Shown here in pieces: positions 45,445 to 55,738 of a stretch of DNA of 64,000 nucleotides; within the stretch, counting starts at the first letter, position 1, and every line of letters begins with the position of its first letter. The stretch spans positions 62,001-126,000 of the forward strand of contig JAQCGO010000003.1 in NCBI GenBank assembly GCA_027618995.1, in the 5' to 3' direction. The notes under the pieces were generated by a model. It was not told the origin of the DNA. It saw only the letters and a program-made list of their open reading frames with translations, and did no database searches. The stretch is from Pseudomonadota bacterium (GTDB taxonomy: Bacteria > Pseudomonadota > Gammaproteobacteria > Steroidobacterales > Woeseiaceae). The translations under genes were made by a program, and so were the position numbers.

Positions 45445-46214
45445 CCCTGGAGTTGCTGGACTGGACCATCATCGGTCCTGCATTTGTGGCCGGCCTGATC
45501 GTACTCAGCACGCACGTACCATTAGGCCATGAAGTTCTGAAGCGCGGCATCATCTTCATCGATCTGGCGATCGCGCAGATCGCCGGGCTTGGTGTGATCG
45601 CGGCGCATAGCATGAACTGGGATCAGGACGGCATCGAGGTACAGATCGCGGCCGTCAGCGCGGCGCTGATCGCGGCGGTTGGGCTGCACTGGACTGAAAA
45701 ACGCTGGGCGAGCAACCAGGAGCCGCTGATCGGCATACTATTCATACTCGCGGCCACGGGTGGAATCCTGCTGCTCGCCGGCAACCCGCATGGCAGCGAG
45801 CACCTGAAAGAGCTGCTGGTCGGGCAAATCCTCTGGTCGACCTGGACATCACTGCTGCCAATCGCAGCGCTATACGTCGGCCTGCTGGTAATCTGGTTTA
45901 CGACGCGCGAACGGGGCGGTCCGCTGGCTTTCTACCTGATCTTCGCCGTCGCTGTTACGGCATCGGTACAAATTGTTGGCATCTACCTGGTTTTTGCGAG
46001 CCTGATAATTCCAGCCCTGGCCACGCAGCATCTGCAGCATGGCCGACGTCTGACGGTTGGCTACGCCATCGGTGCGGTTTCGTACTTTGTTGGCATCGCG
46101 TTGTCAGCAATACTCGACTTCCCGACCGGTGCGATTATCGTCTGGACGATGGCGCTGGTGGCATTAGCGGCCGGTTTCCTCAAACCGGGTGCCGTGCCAA
46201 AGCGAGGCTCCTGA
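45441..46214 (+). CDS. Metal ABC transporter permease (ZnuB-like; GTG start)
   Basis: Multi-TM ABC-3 family protein overlapping the znuA-like stop. Confidence 0.88.
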   Translation: MTLELLDWTIIGPAFVAGLIVLSTHVPLGHEVLKRGIIFIDLAIAQIAGLGVIAAHSMNWDQDGIEVQIAAVSAALIAAVGLHWTEKRWASNQEPLIGILFILAATGGILLLAGNPHGSEHLKELLVGQILWSTWTSLLPIAALYVGLLVIWFTTRERGGPLAFYLIFAVAVTASVQIVGIYLVFASLIIPALATQHLQHGRRLTVGYAIGAVSYFVGIALSAILDFPTGAIIVWTMALVALAAGFLKPGAVPKRGS

Positions 46215-46224
46215 CAGGGCTTGT

Positions 46225-47232
46225 TCAATCGGGTAGCTCGGTCTCAAGCTCGAACATTTGGCCGAGGATGCGACGCCACTCGTCGTAGCGATCGGCCACC
46301 CAGCCCTTGAGTTCAAAGACGCGTGCCTCGATCGCGTTGATCGTTGGCGCCATTTCGTTTTCAAACCCGGCGGCCCACTTTTCCTGCTCCTGTACGGCTT
46401 GCCGGTCCCACTTGTAATTTTCGTAGTGGCTGCTGATAGCTTCAAAGCTGCCAGGCGGCGCGGTGCTCTGCGCGTTGGCAATGCGCTCCGCTTCCTGCGC
46501 CTGATAGCGGGAAAATTTCTGGCGATATTCGCGCCACACTTTATAGACGACCTCGATGTCAGCGCTTAGCTCGCGAAATTTGGCATCGATGGCATCCGTA
46601 AATACGTATTCGACATCGCGAATGCGCTCGATTCGAGCCAGCATCGGGTCGCTTTTGGCCGGGAGCCGTCGAATGCGCAACGTGCCATCCGCTGTGCTTT
46701 CAAGGTAGCCGTCGAAGGCTGCGGGCGCCAGTTGCTGGCCGTAGCGCAGCAGGGAAACCTCGATGACAGTGTTAAGTGACGGCATATCGCGACTGCTGCG
46801 AGCCGCGATCAGACTGGCGCCGAACTCAGCAAACAAGTCCTGCTGTGGTCCGCTGAAAATTTCGTTGAGCCACACGGTTCCGCTGGCGTCAGTAACCTGC
46901 AGGCGCAGTTGCAGGGTTTCGCCGTCGGAATTCAGGATTGTGCCGGACACCAGCAGTTCAGCCGCCGGATCGGACTCGGGAATTACTCGCACTGCGCCCC
47001 CCACGCGCGCGCTGACCAGCATGTCGTGTAATACGAAAGGCAGATAAAGTGCTTCGATCTCGCGTACGCGAGGGAATACCTGCAGCTTGCGGTGCAAGGA
47101 TCGATCCGCTGGAATGCCCGGGTCAAATATCGCGATCGAAATATTCAATCGCGTCGGATCGCGTCCGACATCGGCCAACACGTGTTGCCAGGCGGCCGAT
47201 AACAGGACGATGCAGAGCGCTGCCTTCATCAA
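46225..47232 (-). CDS. Conserved hypothetical exported protein
   Basis: Signal peptide, 335 aa ORF with normal codon use. Confidence 0.7.
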   Translation of the reverse strand: MMKAALCIVLLSAAWQHVLADVGRDPTRLNISIAIFDPGIPADRSLHRKLQVFPRVREIEALYLPFVLHDMLVSARVGGAVRVIPESDPAAELLVSGTILNSDGETLQLRLQVTDASGTVWLNEIFSGPQQDLFAEFGASLIAARSSRDMPSLNTVIEVSLLRYGQQLAPAAFDGYLESTADGTLRIRRLPAKSDPMLARIERIRDVEYVFTDAIDAKFRELSADIEVVYKVWREYRQKFSRYQAQEAERIANAQSTAPPGSFEAISSHYENYKWDRQAVQEQEKWAAGFENEMAPTINAIEARVFELKGWVADRYDEWRRILGQMFELETELPD

Positions 47233-47906
47233 GGGAATATCTCACCCGTGCTGCAGACCCGTTTCATGCTCAGTGTTTCGACGCAATTAAAGTCGGTCTC
47301 TGGCAGGTCAAATTTCATGTAGATACGATTCAGCGTGAATGGCGTTCTGGTGGAGCCGGACGAAACCGTTGTCGAGACGTGCAGGTTCCGGCCATCCGAC
47401 GAAATCGTGAAGCGGTGACTGATCAGCAGTCCATCGGGCAGAATCAGATGCGATTCGAGGCGATTGCCGTTCCAGTTGCACACCTCGGTACCGTACTCAC
47501 TTTGCGTTCGTTTGGCGTAGCCCTCGTAAAACTCACACAGCATGGAAAAGTCATTTTTCCTGGACACACTGATTTCGTATTCGGATTGTTCAATCGTCAG
47601 GACGTCCGGGCGTGTAATCAGCTCGGCGAGTCGCGCCAGCGCGACGATCTTGGAGAAGTCCTGCGTCGGTTGCGGCGCATTACCGGGATAGCCGGAGTCC
47701 GGAAGGGGGCGACTGATGCGTCGCAGCATGCTGTTGAGAACTGCCTGCGCATCATCCCCGCGTGAATAGTCGCGCTCCCAGGAACCACTCAGGTCGACCG
47801 GCATGCCGCCGGTGAAATTGCGCGTGCTGGTATCGGCGACCGGCTGGGTTGCGCAGCCTGCAAGCAGCAGGCACAGCGGGGCCGCGACGGTAACCGGTAA
47901 TCGCAT
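47229..47906 (-). CDS. Hypothetical lipoprotein
   Basis: Lipobox LLLAGC; stop overlaps the start of the next gene. Confidence 0.7.
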   Translation of the reverse strand: MRLPVTVAAPLCLLLAGCATQPVADTSTRNFTGGMPVDLSGSWERDYSRGDDAQAVLNSMLRRISRPLPDSGYPGNAPQPTQDFSKIVALARLAELITRPDVLTIEQSEYEISVSRKNDFSMLCEFYEGYAKRTQSEYGTEVCNWNGNRLESHLILPDGLLISHRFTISSDGRNLHVSTTVSSGSTRTPFTLNRIYMKFDLPETDFNCVETLSMKRVCSTGEIFP

Positions 47907-47919
47907 CGACTTCTACCAC

Positions 47920-49176
47920 CTAACCGGTGCGTCGCTTCCGGCGGGACTTCTGTGGTGGGCCCGCACGACGACTGCGCGGCTTCTTGTTCTGATTGCCTGA
48001 CGAACGGTTGCCACGACCTTTCGTCAGGGGCTCTGCCTTGATGCGCTGGTCGGGCTCATAGCCGGGCAAAATCTTCTTCTCGATTGCACAACCGAGAAGT
48101 TTTTCAATGTCGGCGAGCAAGTGCTGCTCGTCAACACAAACCAGTGATACCGCATGCCCGGACTGACCCGCGCGTGCCGTACGCCCGATGCGATGCACGT
48201 AGTCTTCCGCGACGAACGGCAGTTCATAGTTCACAACATGCGGCAGTTTGTCGATATCGAGTCCGCGTGCGGCGATATCGGTCGCGACTAGAACCCGGAC
48301 CTTGTTTGCCTTGAAGTCTGCCAGCGCGCGAGTTCGCGCACCTTGCGACTTGTTGCCGTGAATAGCGGCCGACGTAATGCCGTCGCCGGTCAATTGTTCC
48401 GCGAGACGGTTGGCGCCGTGCTTGGTGCGCGTAAACACGAGTACCTGGCGCCAGTTCTCGTTGCCGATGCGTTCCGAAAGCAGTTGCCGCTTGCGGAGCT
48501 TGTCGACCGGATGCACGACCTGCTTGACAAGATCGGCGGGCTTGTTGCGCTGCGCAGCTTCAATTTCCGTCGGCGAATTCAGCAGATCACTGGCAAGCCG
48601 CCGGATGTCATCGGAAAAAGTCGCGGAGAACAACAGGTTCTGGCGCTTGGCTGGCAGGGCCTTCAGGACCTTGCGGATATCGCGAATAAAACCCATATCG
48701 AGCATGCGATCGGCTTCATCCAGCACGAGGAACTCGACCTTGGACAGATCGATCGTTCTTTGCTGCATATGGTCCAGCAGCCGACCAGGGGTGGCGACGA
48801 CGATGTCGACACCTTTGCGCAACTTGTCGATTTGCGTGTTGATGCTCACGCCACCGAAGATGACCGCAGTCCGGAATGGCAGGTGCGCACCATAGTCACG
48901 CACGCTTTCCGCGACCTGCGCCGCCAGTTCACGCGTCGGCGTCAGGATCAGGGCGCGAATGCTGCGCCGGTTGTCCGGCGAAAGCTGCAATCGCTGCAGC
49001 ATGGGCAGAGTGAAGCCCGCTGTCTTGCCGGTACCCGTCTGGGCTCCGGCCAGCACATCGCGGCCTGCTAGAATAAGAGGAATGGCTTGCTGCTGGATCG
49101 GGGTAACTGTCTTGTATCCCTTTTCTTCGACCGCACGCAGCAATTCGGCCGTCAGGCCGAGCTGATTGAATAACAT
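47920..49176 (-). CDS. rhlE: DEAD-box RNA helicase (RhlE-like)
   Basis: [46 protein letters not shown], basic tail. Confidence 0.94.
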   Translation of the reverse strand: MLFNQLGLTAELLRAVEEKGYKTVTPIQQQAIPLILAGRDVLAGAQTGTGKTAGFTLPMLQRLQLSPDNRRSIRALILTPTRELAAQVAESVRDYGAHLPFRTAVIFGGVSINTQIDKLRKGVDIVVATPGRLLDHMQQRTIDLSKVEFLVLDEADRMLDMGFIRDIRKVLKALPAKRQNLLFSATFSDDIRRLASDLLNSPTEIEAAQRNKPADLVKQVVHPVDKLRKRQLLSERIGNENWRQVLVFTRTKHGANRLAEQLTGDGITSAAIHGNKSQGARTRALADFKANKVRVLVATDIAARGLDIDKLPHVVNYELPFVAEDYVHRIGRTARAGQSGHAVSLVCVDEQHLLADIEKLLGCAIEKKILPGYEPDQRIKAEPLTKGRGNRSSGNQNKKPRSRRAGPPQKSRRKRRTG

Positions 49177-49442
49177 TGTTGTTTTGCTCCAGGCGCCTGA
49201 CTCGAGGGCGGCTATAAAGCCACGCAAGATTCGGTCCAGGCTGGTGTTTCAAGTGGCTCCGGGGCCCGCAAAAGCGCGGTTCGGAGTAGCTGGCGCAGAC
49301 CGAAGTGCGCCAAGACGCCGCGGACTATAACAGCTTGCGCGGCAAATGAAAGGACCCACTGCCGGAATCGCAACGCAATCCAGTGCAGGTATACTGCGGC
49401 GACGGCCAAAATATCATCAATAGCATTACGCCTGGGGATTTA

Positions 49443-49784
49443 GTGAGACCAGAAACCATCGCCATCGCTGCAATATTCCTTGGCTTCGCACTGGCCGAGT
49501 TTGTCCGCACAAACCTGTTTCACAAGGTGCGGCAGCGGCGCAAGGATGGGGTAGTCGAGGTCATCAGTACAGCGACTCTGGTTATGCTCACCCAGCCATT
49601 GGTGCTGCTCGCCGGCGGCCTGCTCGCAGCAGCGATCGCACCGGACGCGCGCGACAGCCTTGGTGGAATACCGCTCGTTGCCCAGGTGGCGCTGTTCCTC
49701 GTTCCGGACCGCGTCGGCGTCGAGAATCTTCCACCGGTCAGTGCTCAGCACCAGTTGCTGTGGCCGCTGGTTCGGGATCGCTAA
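49443..49784 (+). pseudogene. Sterol desaturase/fatty acid hydroxylase-like fragment, apparent internal deletion
   Basis: N-terminal TM region FLGFALAEF..VEVISTATLVMLTQPLVLLAGGLLAAAI..LVAQVALFLV then abruptly PDRVGVENLPPVSAQHQLLWPLVRDR*; no His-box motifs. Confidence 0.5.
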
Positions 49785-49790
49785 CCCGGC

Positions 49791-51119
49791 ATGTTCGAAT
49801 TTCTAGCAGGCTACTACGCCAAGAGCGCCTTGGTTGATCCACGCGACCCGACAGACCCGGCCGTGCAGCGCGAGTTGCGGCGACGCAGATGGTCGGCTTT
49901 TCTTGCCATAACCTTTGGCTACGGCTTCTATTATGTTTGCCGCCTCAGTTTCAGTGTTGCCAAGAAGTCCATGGCGGACGCGGGTGTGTTTAACGCCGAG
50001 GAGCTGGGACTCATCGGGTCCGCTGTCTTTTTCGCCTATGGCATAGGCAAACTGGTAAACGGTCTGCTCGCAGATCGCGTTAACACGCGCAAATTCATGG
50101 CGACCGGCCTGTTGGTCTCCGCCGCCATCAATCTGACCCTTGGGTTTTCAACGGCATTCACCGTTTTCCTGGTGCTGTGGGCAGCCAATGGCTGGTTCCA
50201 GTCCTTCGGTGCCGGCTCCAGTGTTGTCACCATCACACATTGGTACGACGGCAAACAACGTGGCACGTTTTACGGTATCTGGGCCAGCAGCCATAACATC
50301 GGCGAAGCGATCACATTCATCGGTACGGCGGTGATCGTAAGCATGTTCGGCTGGATGTGGGGATTTCGAGTTGCCGGCATAGTTTGTATCGTCACCAGCC
50401 TGTTCATATGGCGATTCCTGTACGAGCGGCCGGAAGCTTATGGGCTGCCGAGCGCTATTCGGGAGTCGGATTCGACCAGTCACCACAGCGTGAGCCAGAA
50501 GCAGTTGGCGGTTTTCAAGAACCCTGCAGTCTGGATTCTCGGCCTCGCCAGTGCGAGTTTTTATGTGACACGCTACGCCATCAACAGCTGGGGCGTGTTC
50601 TTTCTTGAAGCCGAAAAAGGTTACAGCACAATTACGGCCGGACAAATCCTCGCAGCGAATGCGGTCGCCGGAATTTTCGCAACATTTTTTTCCGGAATAT
50701 TGTCGGACAAGTATTTCAACGGCCAGCGTAATTGGCCCGCCCTGATGTTCGGGATTATTTTTGCAGTTGGCACGGCATGGTTTGTGCTCGGTCCCGCCAA
50801 TCTTTACGCCGACTACGCGGCGATGGTCCTGTTCGGACTTGGCGTTGGTGCGCTGATGGTTTACCTCGGTGGCCTGATGGCGGTGGATATCTGCTCCAAA
50901 GATGCTTCCGGCGCAGCGTTGGGCGCAATCGGCGTCGCGAGCTATATCGGGGCAGGTGTGCAGGACATCATCAGTGGCAGATTGATCAACGACGCCGCGA
51001 TTGTTGTGGATGGAAAGACGGTGTATGACTTTGATGCAGCCGGCATGTTGTGGATCGGCGCCACTGTTGTGTCGCTGATTCTCGCAACCTTTGTCTGGAA
51101 CGCGAAGTCGCCGGATTAG
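49791..51119 (+). CDS. MFS organophosphate:Pi antiporter family transporter (GlpT/UhpC-like)
   Basis: RRRRWSAFLAITFGYGFYYVCRLSFSVAKKSM; GWFQSFGAGSSVVTITHWY. Confidence 0.88.
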   Translation: MFEFLAGYYAKSALVDPRDPTDPAVQRELRRRRWSAFLAITFGYGFYYVCRLSFSVAKKSMADAGVFNAEELGLIGSAVFFAYGIGKLVNGLLADRVNTRKFMATGLLVSAAINLTLGFSTAFTVFLVLWAANGWFQSFGAGSSVVTITHWYDGKQRGTFYGIWASSHNIGEAITFIGTAVIVSMFGWMWGFRVAGIVCIVTSLFIWRFLYERPEAYGLPSAIRESDSTSHHSVSQKQLAVFKNPAVWILGLASASFYVTRYAINSWGVFFLEAEKGYSTITAGQILAANAVAGIFATFFSGILSDKYFNGQRNWPALMFGIIFAVGTAWFVLGPANLYADYAAMVLFGLGVGALMVYLGGLMAVDICSKDASGAALGAIGVASYIGAGVQDIISGRLINDAAIVVDGKTVYDFDAAGMLWIGATVVSLILATFVWNAKSPD

Positions 51120-51122
51120 CCG

Positions 51123-51710
51123 ATGCCAAAAACGATTCTCCTGCTCGATCTTGGTGGTGTGCTGGTCGATCTCGGCGACCCGGCCGGTGACATGAATCTT
51201 CCAATGAGCAACGAGCAGTTCTGGAAACTCTGGTTGTCCTCGCCGCTCGTGCATCAGTTCGAAACGGGGCAGCTTGATAGCGATGATTTTTTCGCGAGCT
51301 TTGGTGCCGATGTCGGCATTCCGGATGCTACGGATTTCGGGCTCCGTCTGGACCGATGGAGTTTGCCCCTGTTTGCGGGTGTTGAGCCGTTGCTTCGGTC
51401 GCTCGCCGGGACCAACGACATCGCATTGTTGTCGAACACCAATGAGATTCACTGGCAGCACGTGTTGTCGCAGACGGACGTTTTTTCGAGCTTTGCGCAT
51501 TTGTTCCTGTCGTTCGAGACGGGTAACGCCAAACCTGCGGCCGCGGCTTTCCTCGATGTCGTACAGCACTTTGCCTGCACACCGGTAGACATCGTTTTTT
51601 TCGACGACAATGTGAGTAACGTAGCGGTGGCGAAAGCGAGTGGATTGCGCGCAAAGCAGGTCCACGGTTTCGCGGAGCTCAGGCAGGCTGTGGCTGAATA
51701 CAGCGGCTAA
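51123..51710 (+). CDS. HAD-family hydrolase
   Basis: LLLDLGGVLVDL, LLSNTNEIH, VFFDDNVSNVAVAKASG. Confidence 0.9.
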   Translation: MPKTILLLDLGGVLVDLGDPAGDMNLPMSNEQFWKLWLSSPLVHQFETGQLDSDDFFASFGADVGIPDATDFGLRLDRWSLPLFAGVEPLLRSLAGTNDIALLSNTNEIHWQHVLSQTDVFSSFAHLFLSFETGNAKPAAAAFLDVVQHFACTPVDIVFFDDNVSNVAVAKASGLRAKQVHGFAELRQAVAEYSG

Positions 51711-52933
51711 TTCTTCAGGAGTTTTTCCACTCGCTGCGCCAGCCATCGGGATCGATTGACGGCGACGAAACTTGCGCGGAAATGATCGGCAGCAGCTCGG
51801 TCGCCCTTGCGATTCGCGGCGATGGTCAGGTAGGCCAGCATGTCAGCATCGCTGGCGCCGCCGTCGTTCTTCCGCCAGGCATCCGCCAGCAGATCGCCAC
51901 CCTCATCATATCGCCCACGCATTACCAGCGCCGCACCTTTCAGAGCGAGCAGACCCGCGGTTTTCCCTGTATCAGCCAGCGCTTTCTGCAGTGCGAGATC
52001 CAGGACCAGCCAGGACGGATCATCGGCATCAAGTTCGATCCGGGCTTGTGCCTGCAGCCATGCGCGGCGCTCCGCGAGCGCTAAATTCGGGTTGGCCAAT
52101 TGCTCACGAACATAATTGCGCGCCGCATCCGTCTGCCGATTCGCCGCCAGAGCTGCGGCGTAGCCGAGCCGCAGGGCAGGGTTGCCGGGAAAGCGCTGCA
52201 AACATTGCACTCCTGAAGCCAGCGCCGCTTCACTGTCGCCTGAGTCGAGCAGCTTCTGCATGGCGCGCAATTCGAAACCCAGCAGACGTAGCTGGATGGA
52301 CTCGTCCGTCATGAACGGGCTCGAGAGAATGCCAAGGCCGTCACTTACCGCACCTTCAGTCTGGAACGGCAACAAATTGAAACCTGCGCCAAGCAGTATG
52401 GCGATAGCCAGGCTCTGCACGGCTATCTGGCCAGTACCGAGCGCGGTGCCAAAGACGTAGTTCCAGCCAAGGGCCAGCAGCAATGCCGCGAGTAGCAGCA
52501 GCTCGGCGCCCGGTCCGGCGGCGTAGATCAGCATGCTCTTCCGTCGCATCTGCCGCGCGTCCGAAGGCGTCGGGAGTATGTATCCTTCAAGCGGCACCAG
52601 CTTGATACGTACAAGCGTCGCACCGCTTTGCCAGCAGCATAATTCGCGGCCGAAACCGATGACGATCTCGCGTACCTGCCAGCCAAGCAGCCGTGCAGCC
52701 AGGGCGTGCCCCAGTTCGTGCAAAACCAGCAAGGGCGCCCAGAACAAAATGATGAATGCGATGCTCAGGCGTTGTGCGGAATATTCCTCGAATGCCGCGG
52801 TGAGGATCATCAATGCGAACAGGGTGCCGAGGATCGTGGCAATACGGGCTTCCGCGGCTGCCAGCGGCCGTCGCCCGGCCGCAATTTTCAGGTCCGTGAA
52901 CATGGCCTGATTGTGCCCCATGCAAAAGGACAA
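51707..52933 (-). CDS. M50-family site-2-protease-like membrane protein with TPR-like C-terminus
   Basis: HELGHALAARLLGW zinc motif; TM segments; helical repeat C-terminus. Confidence 0.82.
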   Translation of the reverse strand: MSFCMGHNQAMFTDLKIAAGRRPLAAAEARIATILGTLFALMILTAAFEEYSAQRLSIAFIILFWAPLLVLHELGHALAARLLGWQVREIVIGFGRELCCWQSGATLVRIKLVPLEGYILPTPSDARQMRRKSMLIYAAGPGAELLLLAALLLALGWNYVFGTALGTGQIAVQSLAIAILLGAGFNLLPFQTEGAVSDGLGILSSPFMTDESIQLRLLGFELRAMQKLLDSGDSEAALASGVQCLQRFPGNPALRLGYAAALAANRQTDAARNYVREQLANPNLALAERRAWLQAQARIELDADDPSWLVLDLALQKALADTGKTAGLLALKGAALVMRGRYDEGGDLLADAWRKNDGGASDADMLAYLTIAANRKGDRAAADHFRASFVAVNRSRWLAQRVEKLLKN

Positions 52934-52966
52934 GCGCAGCCCCGGAGCCGTTTTCTGCTAGTCTTT

Positions 52967-53440
52967 ATGCAAGCACGCAAGGAAAAAATGATGGATCCAG
53001 TATGGATAAAGGTGTTCATTCTGACTTTGAGCGACTGCGTCGCTCCGGCCGGAAAAACGGTTTGTCAGGAGCACGAAGTCGAGATGCAGTTTCTCGCGCA
53101 GGCCGAGTGTGAGGTTGCGTTGCAGCAGCTCATTGCGCTGAAGAACCAGTCGGCAACTACGATCGTCAACGGCCAGGAGTCCGGTTGTGCGCCATCAGCG
53201 CGTCAGGTGCAGGCATACGCAAGTTCGGACGCGGTGAAGGCTGCCAGCAATGCCGGACAGTGGCACGAGCCGGCCGCAGCTACCGAGGACGCTGCGTCGA
53301 CGGTGTCCCACGCGGAGCGCCTCGCAAGCCTGAGTATCTGCGAGGAGTCTTTGGGAATCGCACCGTGCAGGCAGGGTGACATTATCGTGGAAGCAACGAG
53401 CAGCGGAATACCGGTAGAGATCTGGCGCCGCGACAACTGA
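52967..53440 (+). CDS. Hypothetical protein
   Basis: ORF with several Cys residues, divergent from the M50 gene. Confidence 0.5.
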   Translation: MQARKEKMMDPVWIKVFILTLSDCVAPAGKTVCQEHEVEMQFLAQAECEVALQQLIALKNQSATTIVNGQESGCAPSARQVQAYASSDAVKAASNAGQWHEPAAATEDAASTVSHAERLASLSICEESLGIAPCRQGDIIVEATSSGIPVEIWRRDN

Positions 53441-53444
53441 GTTC

Positions 53445-54203
53445 CTATAAAAGGAACGGTATCAATGCCTTACGACTCTTTGGATAGTCGGCGAATTCCG
53501 CCCGATACCAGCGGTGATTGGCAACTGCGCGCGGTAGCAGGTTAGCGACCGTAAATACGGCGAAGGCCAGGCCCGCCGTAGACCAGGTGACAACGGCCCA
53601 GCCGATCCACTCGAGCATTTCGCCGAGGTAGTTCGGGCACGAGATCCAGCGGTACAGCCCGCCATGCGGAACCCGGTAGCCCGATTCGTCCGCACCGCGC
53701 AATCGAAACAGGATCAGGTCAGCGTGCTGATTGATTACCCAGCCCGAAAAGAATGTCGCCACGCCGAGTATGAATGCGGGACTTGCCAGCCAGGCATGGT
53801 CATAGTCAGCAAAATGCGAAATCCAGCGCGCATTGACATAGGCGTTGATGCCGTTGAAGGCTATCGCCATGCTCACGATTGACAGGGGCATGCGGTGTGT
53901 CGTTTTTCGCAGCCGGAACGGATAGATCAACGTTCGATAGACGTAGTGAAACTGCCACAGGCACAGCAACAGCAGCGGTACCAAATTGGTCGCGTTGTCG
54001 CCGGCGGCGTAAATCCAAATGAATAACACGACCGTTGGGCTTTCCATGACGATCCAGCCCAAACGCGCGGGGATGGTCGGGCCCCAGCCGCTGCGCAAGT
54101 GCCTGCCGTAGGGCGCGGTGACAAAAAGCAACGCGATGAAGGTCAGACCGGCTGCCACGTAGACTGTAGCGACAAGCAGGTCGTGGAGTTCCGGTTCGGT
54201 CAT
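53445..54203 (-). CDS. 3-oxo-5-alpha-steroid 4-dehydrogenase-like membrane protein
   Basis: Multi-TM; YRVPHGGLYRWISCPNYLGEMLEWIGWAVVTWS C-terminal motif. Confidence 0.85.
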   Translation of the reverse strand: MTEPELHDLLVATVYVAAGLTFIALLFVTAPYGRHLRSGWGPTIPARLGWIVMESPTVVLFIWIYAAGDNATNLVPLLLLCLWQFHYVYRTLIYPFRLRKTTHRMPLSIVSMAIAFNGINAYVNARWISHFADYDHAWLASPAFILGVATFFSGWVINQHADLILFRLRGADESGYRVPHGGLYRWISCPNYLGEMLEWIGWAVVTWSTAGLAFAVFTVANLLPRAVANHRWYRAEFADYPKSRKALIPFLL

Positions 54204-54261
54204 GTCCTGTTGCCCGTCGACGCAAGGTCTGAAGTCTAGTACGTTTGGCCGGAGGCTTCAG

Positions 54262-55278
54262 ATGAAACGAATCGCAATTTTTGCCGATGGCACCTGGAAT
54301 TCGCCGAAAGACGGTGAGGCCACGAACGTGCTGCATATGGCACGCGCGGTAAGGCCCGATGTGGCCGGCACGAAGCAGGTCGCTTTCTATGACTGGGGTG
54401 TTGGCACCGACCGCTAAAAAATTAGCGGCGGCCTGACCGGTGCCGGTATCGACAAGAACATCCTCGATTGCTACCGCTTCCTGGTACACAACTATGCCGT
54501 CGGCGACCATCTGTTTTTCTTCGGCTTCAGCCGTGGTGCTTATACGGTGCGTTCGCTCGCCGGGCTGATCCGGAATTGCGGGCTGCTAGGCCGCAAACAC
54601 GTGCACAGAATTCCCGAGGCATTTCGCCTGTATCGCAAGCGCAGCAGCGCCAGCGGGCCGAATGAGTCAGTGGCGACGCAGTTCCGGAGCGACTTCGCTG
54701 TCGCCGATATTACGCCGATCGAATTCGTGGGCGCTTGGGACACGGTCGGTGCGCTTGGCATCCCGGTGCCGTTCTGGGGCACCCTCAACAAGCGCGAGTT
54801 TCTGTTTCACGACACCGAGCCGAGCAAGATCGTGCAGCATGCGCGACATGCGGTTGCGATTGATGAAAATCGGGAGGATTTCGCGCCGGTGCTCTGGAGC
54901 GACAAGCCAGGCGTTGATATTCAGCAGGTGTGGTTTGCTGGTGTGCACAGCGATATTGGCGGTGGTTATCGCGAAAGCGGCCTGAGCAACTGCGCGAGTC
55001 AGTGGATGCTGAATGAGGCGAACAAGTTCGGTCTGCAGTTTGAAGCGCATTTCCTTGATGCGGTAAGACCGGATCCGGCGGCCAAACAACACAACCAGCG
55101 CAAGGGAATCTATCTCGCGCGCGACGAACTGGTGCGCACCATTCGCGGACCAGTGCATCGCAGCGTCAAACAGCGTTGGGATCTTAACGCGCAGAACTAT
55201 CGCAAGAAAAGCAAAGCTCTCAGTCGCCTGCTCGACTCTGTCGATGGCGACTGGAGCAACATCGATATCGTCGACTGA
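54262..55278 (+). pseudogene. DUF2235 (alpha/beta hydrolase, T6SS phospholipase-like) with in-frame TAA
   Basis: MKRIAIFADGTWNSPKDGEATNVLHMAR...YDWGVGTDR*KISGGLTGAGIDKNILDCYRFLVHNY..FFGFSRGAYTVRSLAGLI; TAA at 54415-54417. Confidence 0.85.
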
Positions 55279-55294
55279 GCAAAAGGCCAGATTT

Positions 55295-55738
55295 ATGAAA
55301 GCAATCGTGAGGTTCGGATTTTTCCTGCTGTTCCTGGCCGGCATAGCGCTGGTCATGTTGCAGGGGCGTGAGATGGCGCGGCAGAATCTACCGGGAGGTG
55401 GTGCCGACATGACCGGGCACGAATGGCGACCCATCGTGCTGGGTGCGGAAATTCTGCCAGCCGACAGTGGCATGCATGTGGTTTTTGCAGTGGATGGCAG
55501 CATCAATGGCAACGGCGGTTGCAATAACTTTTTCGGCGCCCTTGAAAAGACCGAGGGTGGCATAAAGGTCGGCGAGCTCGGCGCCACGCGTATGGCCTGC
55601 CCGGAGACAGTCATGGACCGGGAAGGTGCCTACTTGCAGGCCTTGCAGAGGACGAGTCGATTCGAGCTCGGCGACCAGCGCTTACAGCTGCTTGATGCCA
55701 ACAACCAGTTGCTGCTGGAGTTCGTGGCTGAGGATTAG
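55295..55738 (+). CDS. META-domain protein
   Basis: Membrane anchor, INGNGGCNNFFGALE, TRMACPETVMDREGAYLQAL. Confidence 0.82.
   Translation: MKAIVRFGFFLLFLAGIALVMLQGREMARQNLPGGGADMTGHEWRPIVLGAEILPADSGMHVVFAVDGSINGNGGCNNFFGALEKTEGGIKVGELGATRMACPETVMDREGAYLQALQRTSRFELGDQRLQLLDANNQLLLEFVAED

Noticed and set aside
50148-51746. 532-aa minus-strand ORF opposite the MFS transporter and HAD genes
   Set aside because: Low-complexity, His/Arg/Gln-rich translation lacking domain signals, fully overlapping two well-supported genes; typical antisense shadow ORF in GC-rich DNA.
54262-55278. DUF2235 protein as a type VI secretion effector locus
   Set aside because: No vgrG, PAAR or immunity gene is adjacent and the gene is interrupted, so the effector link is unsupported.
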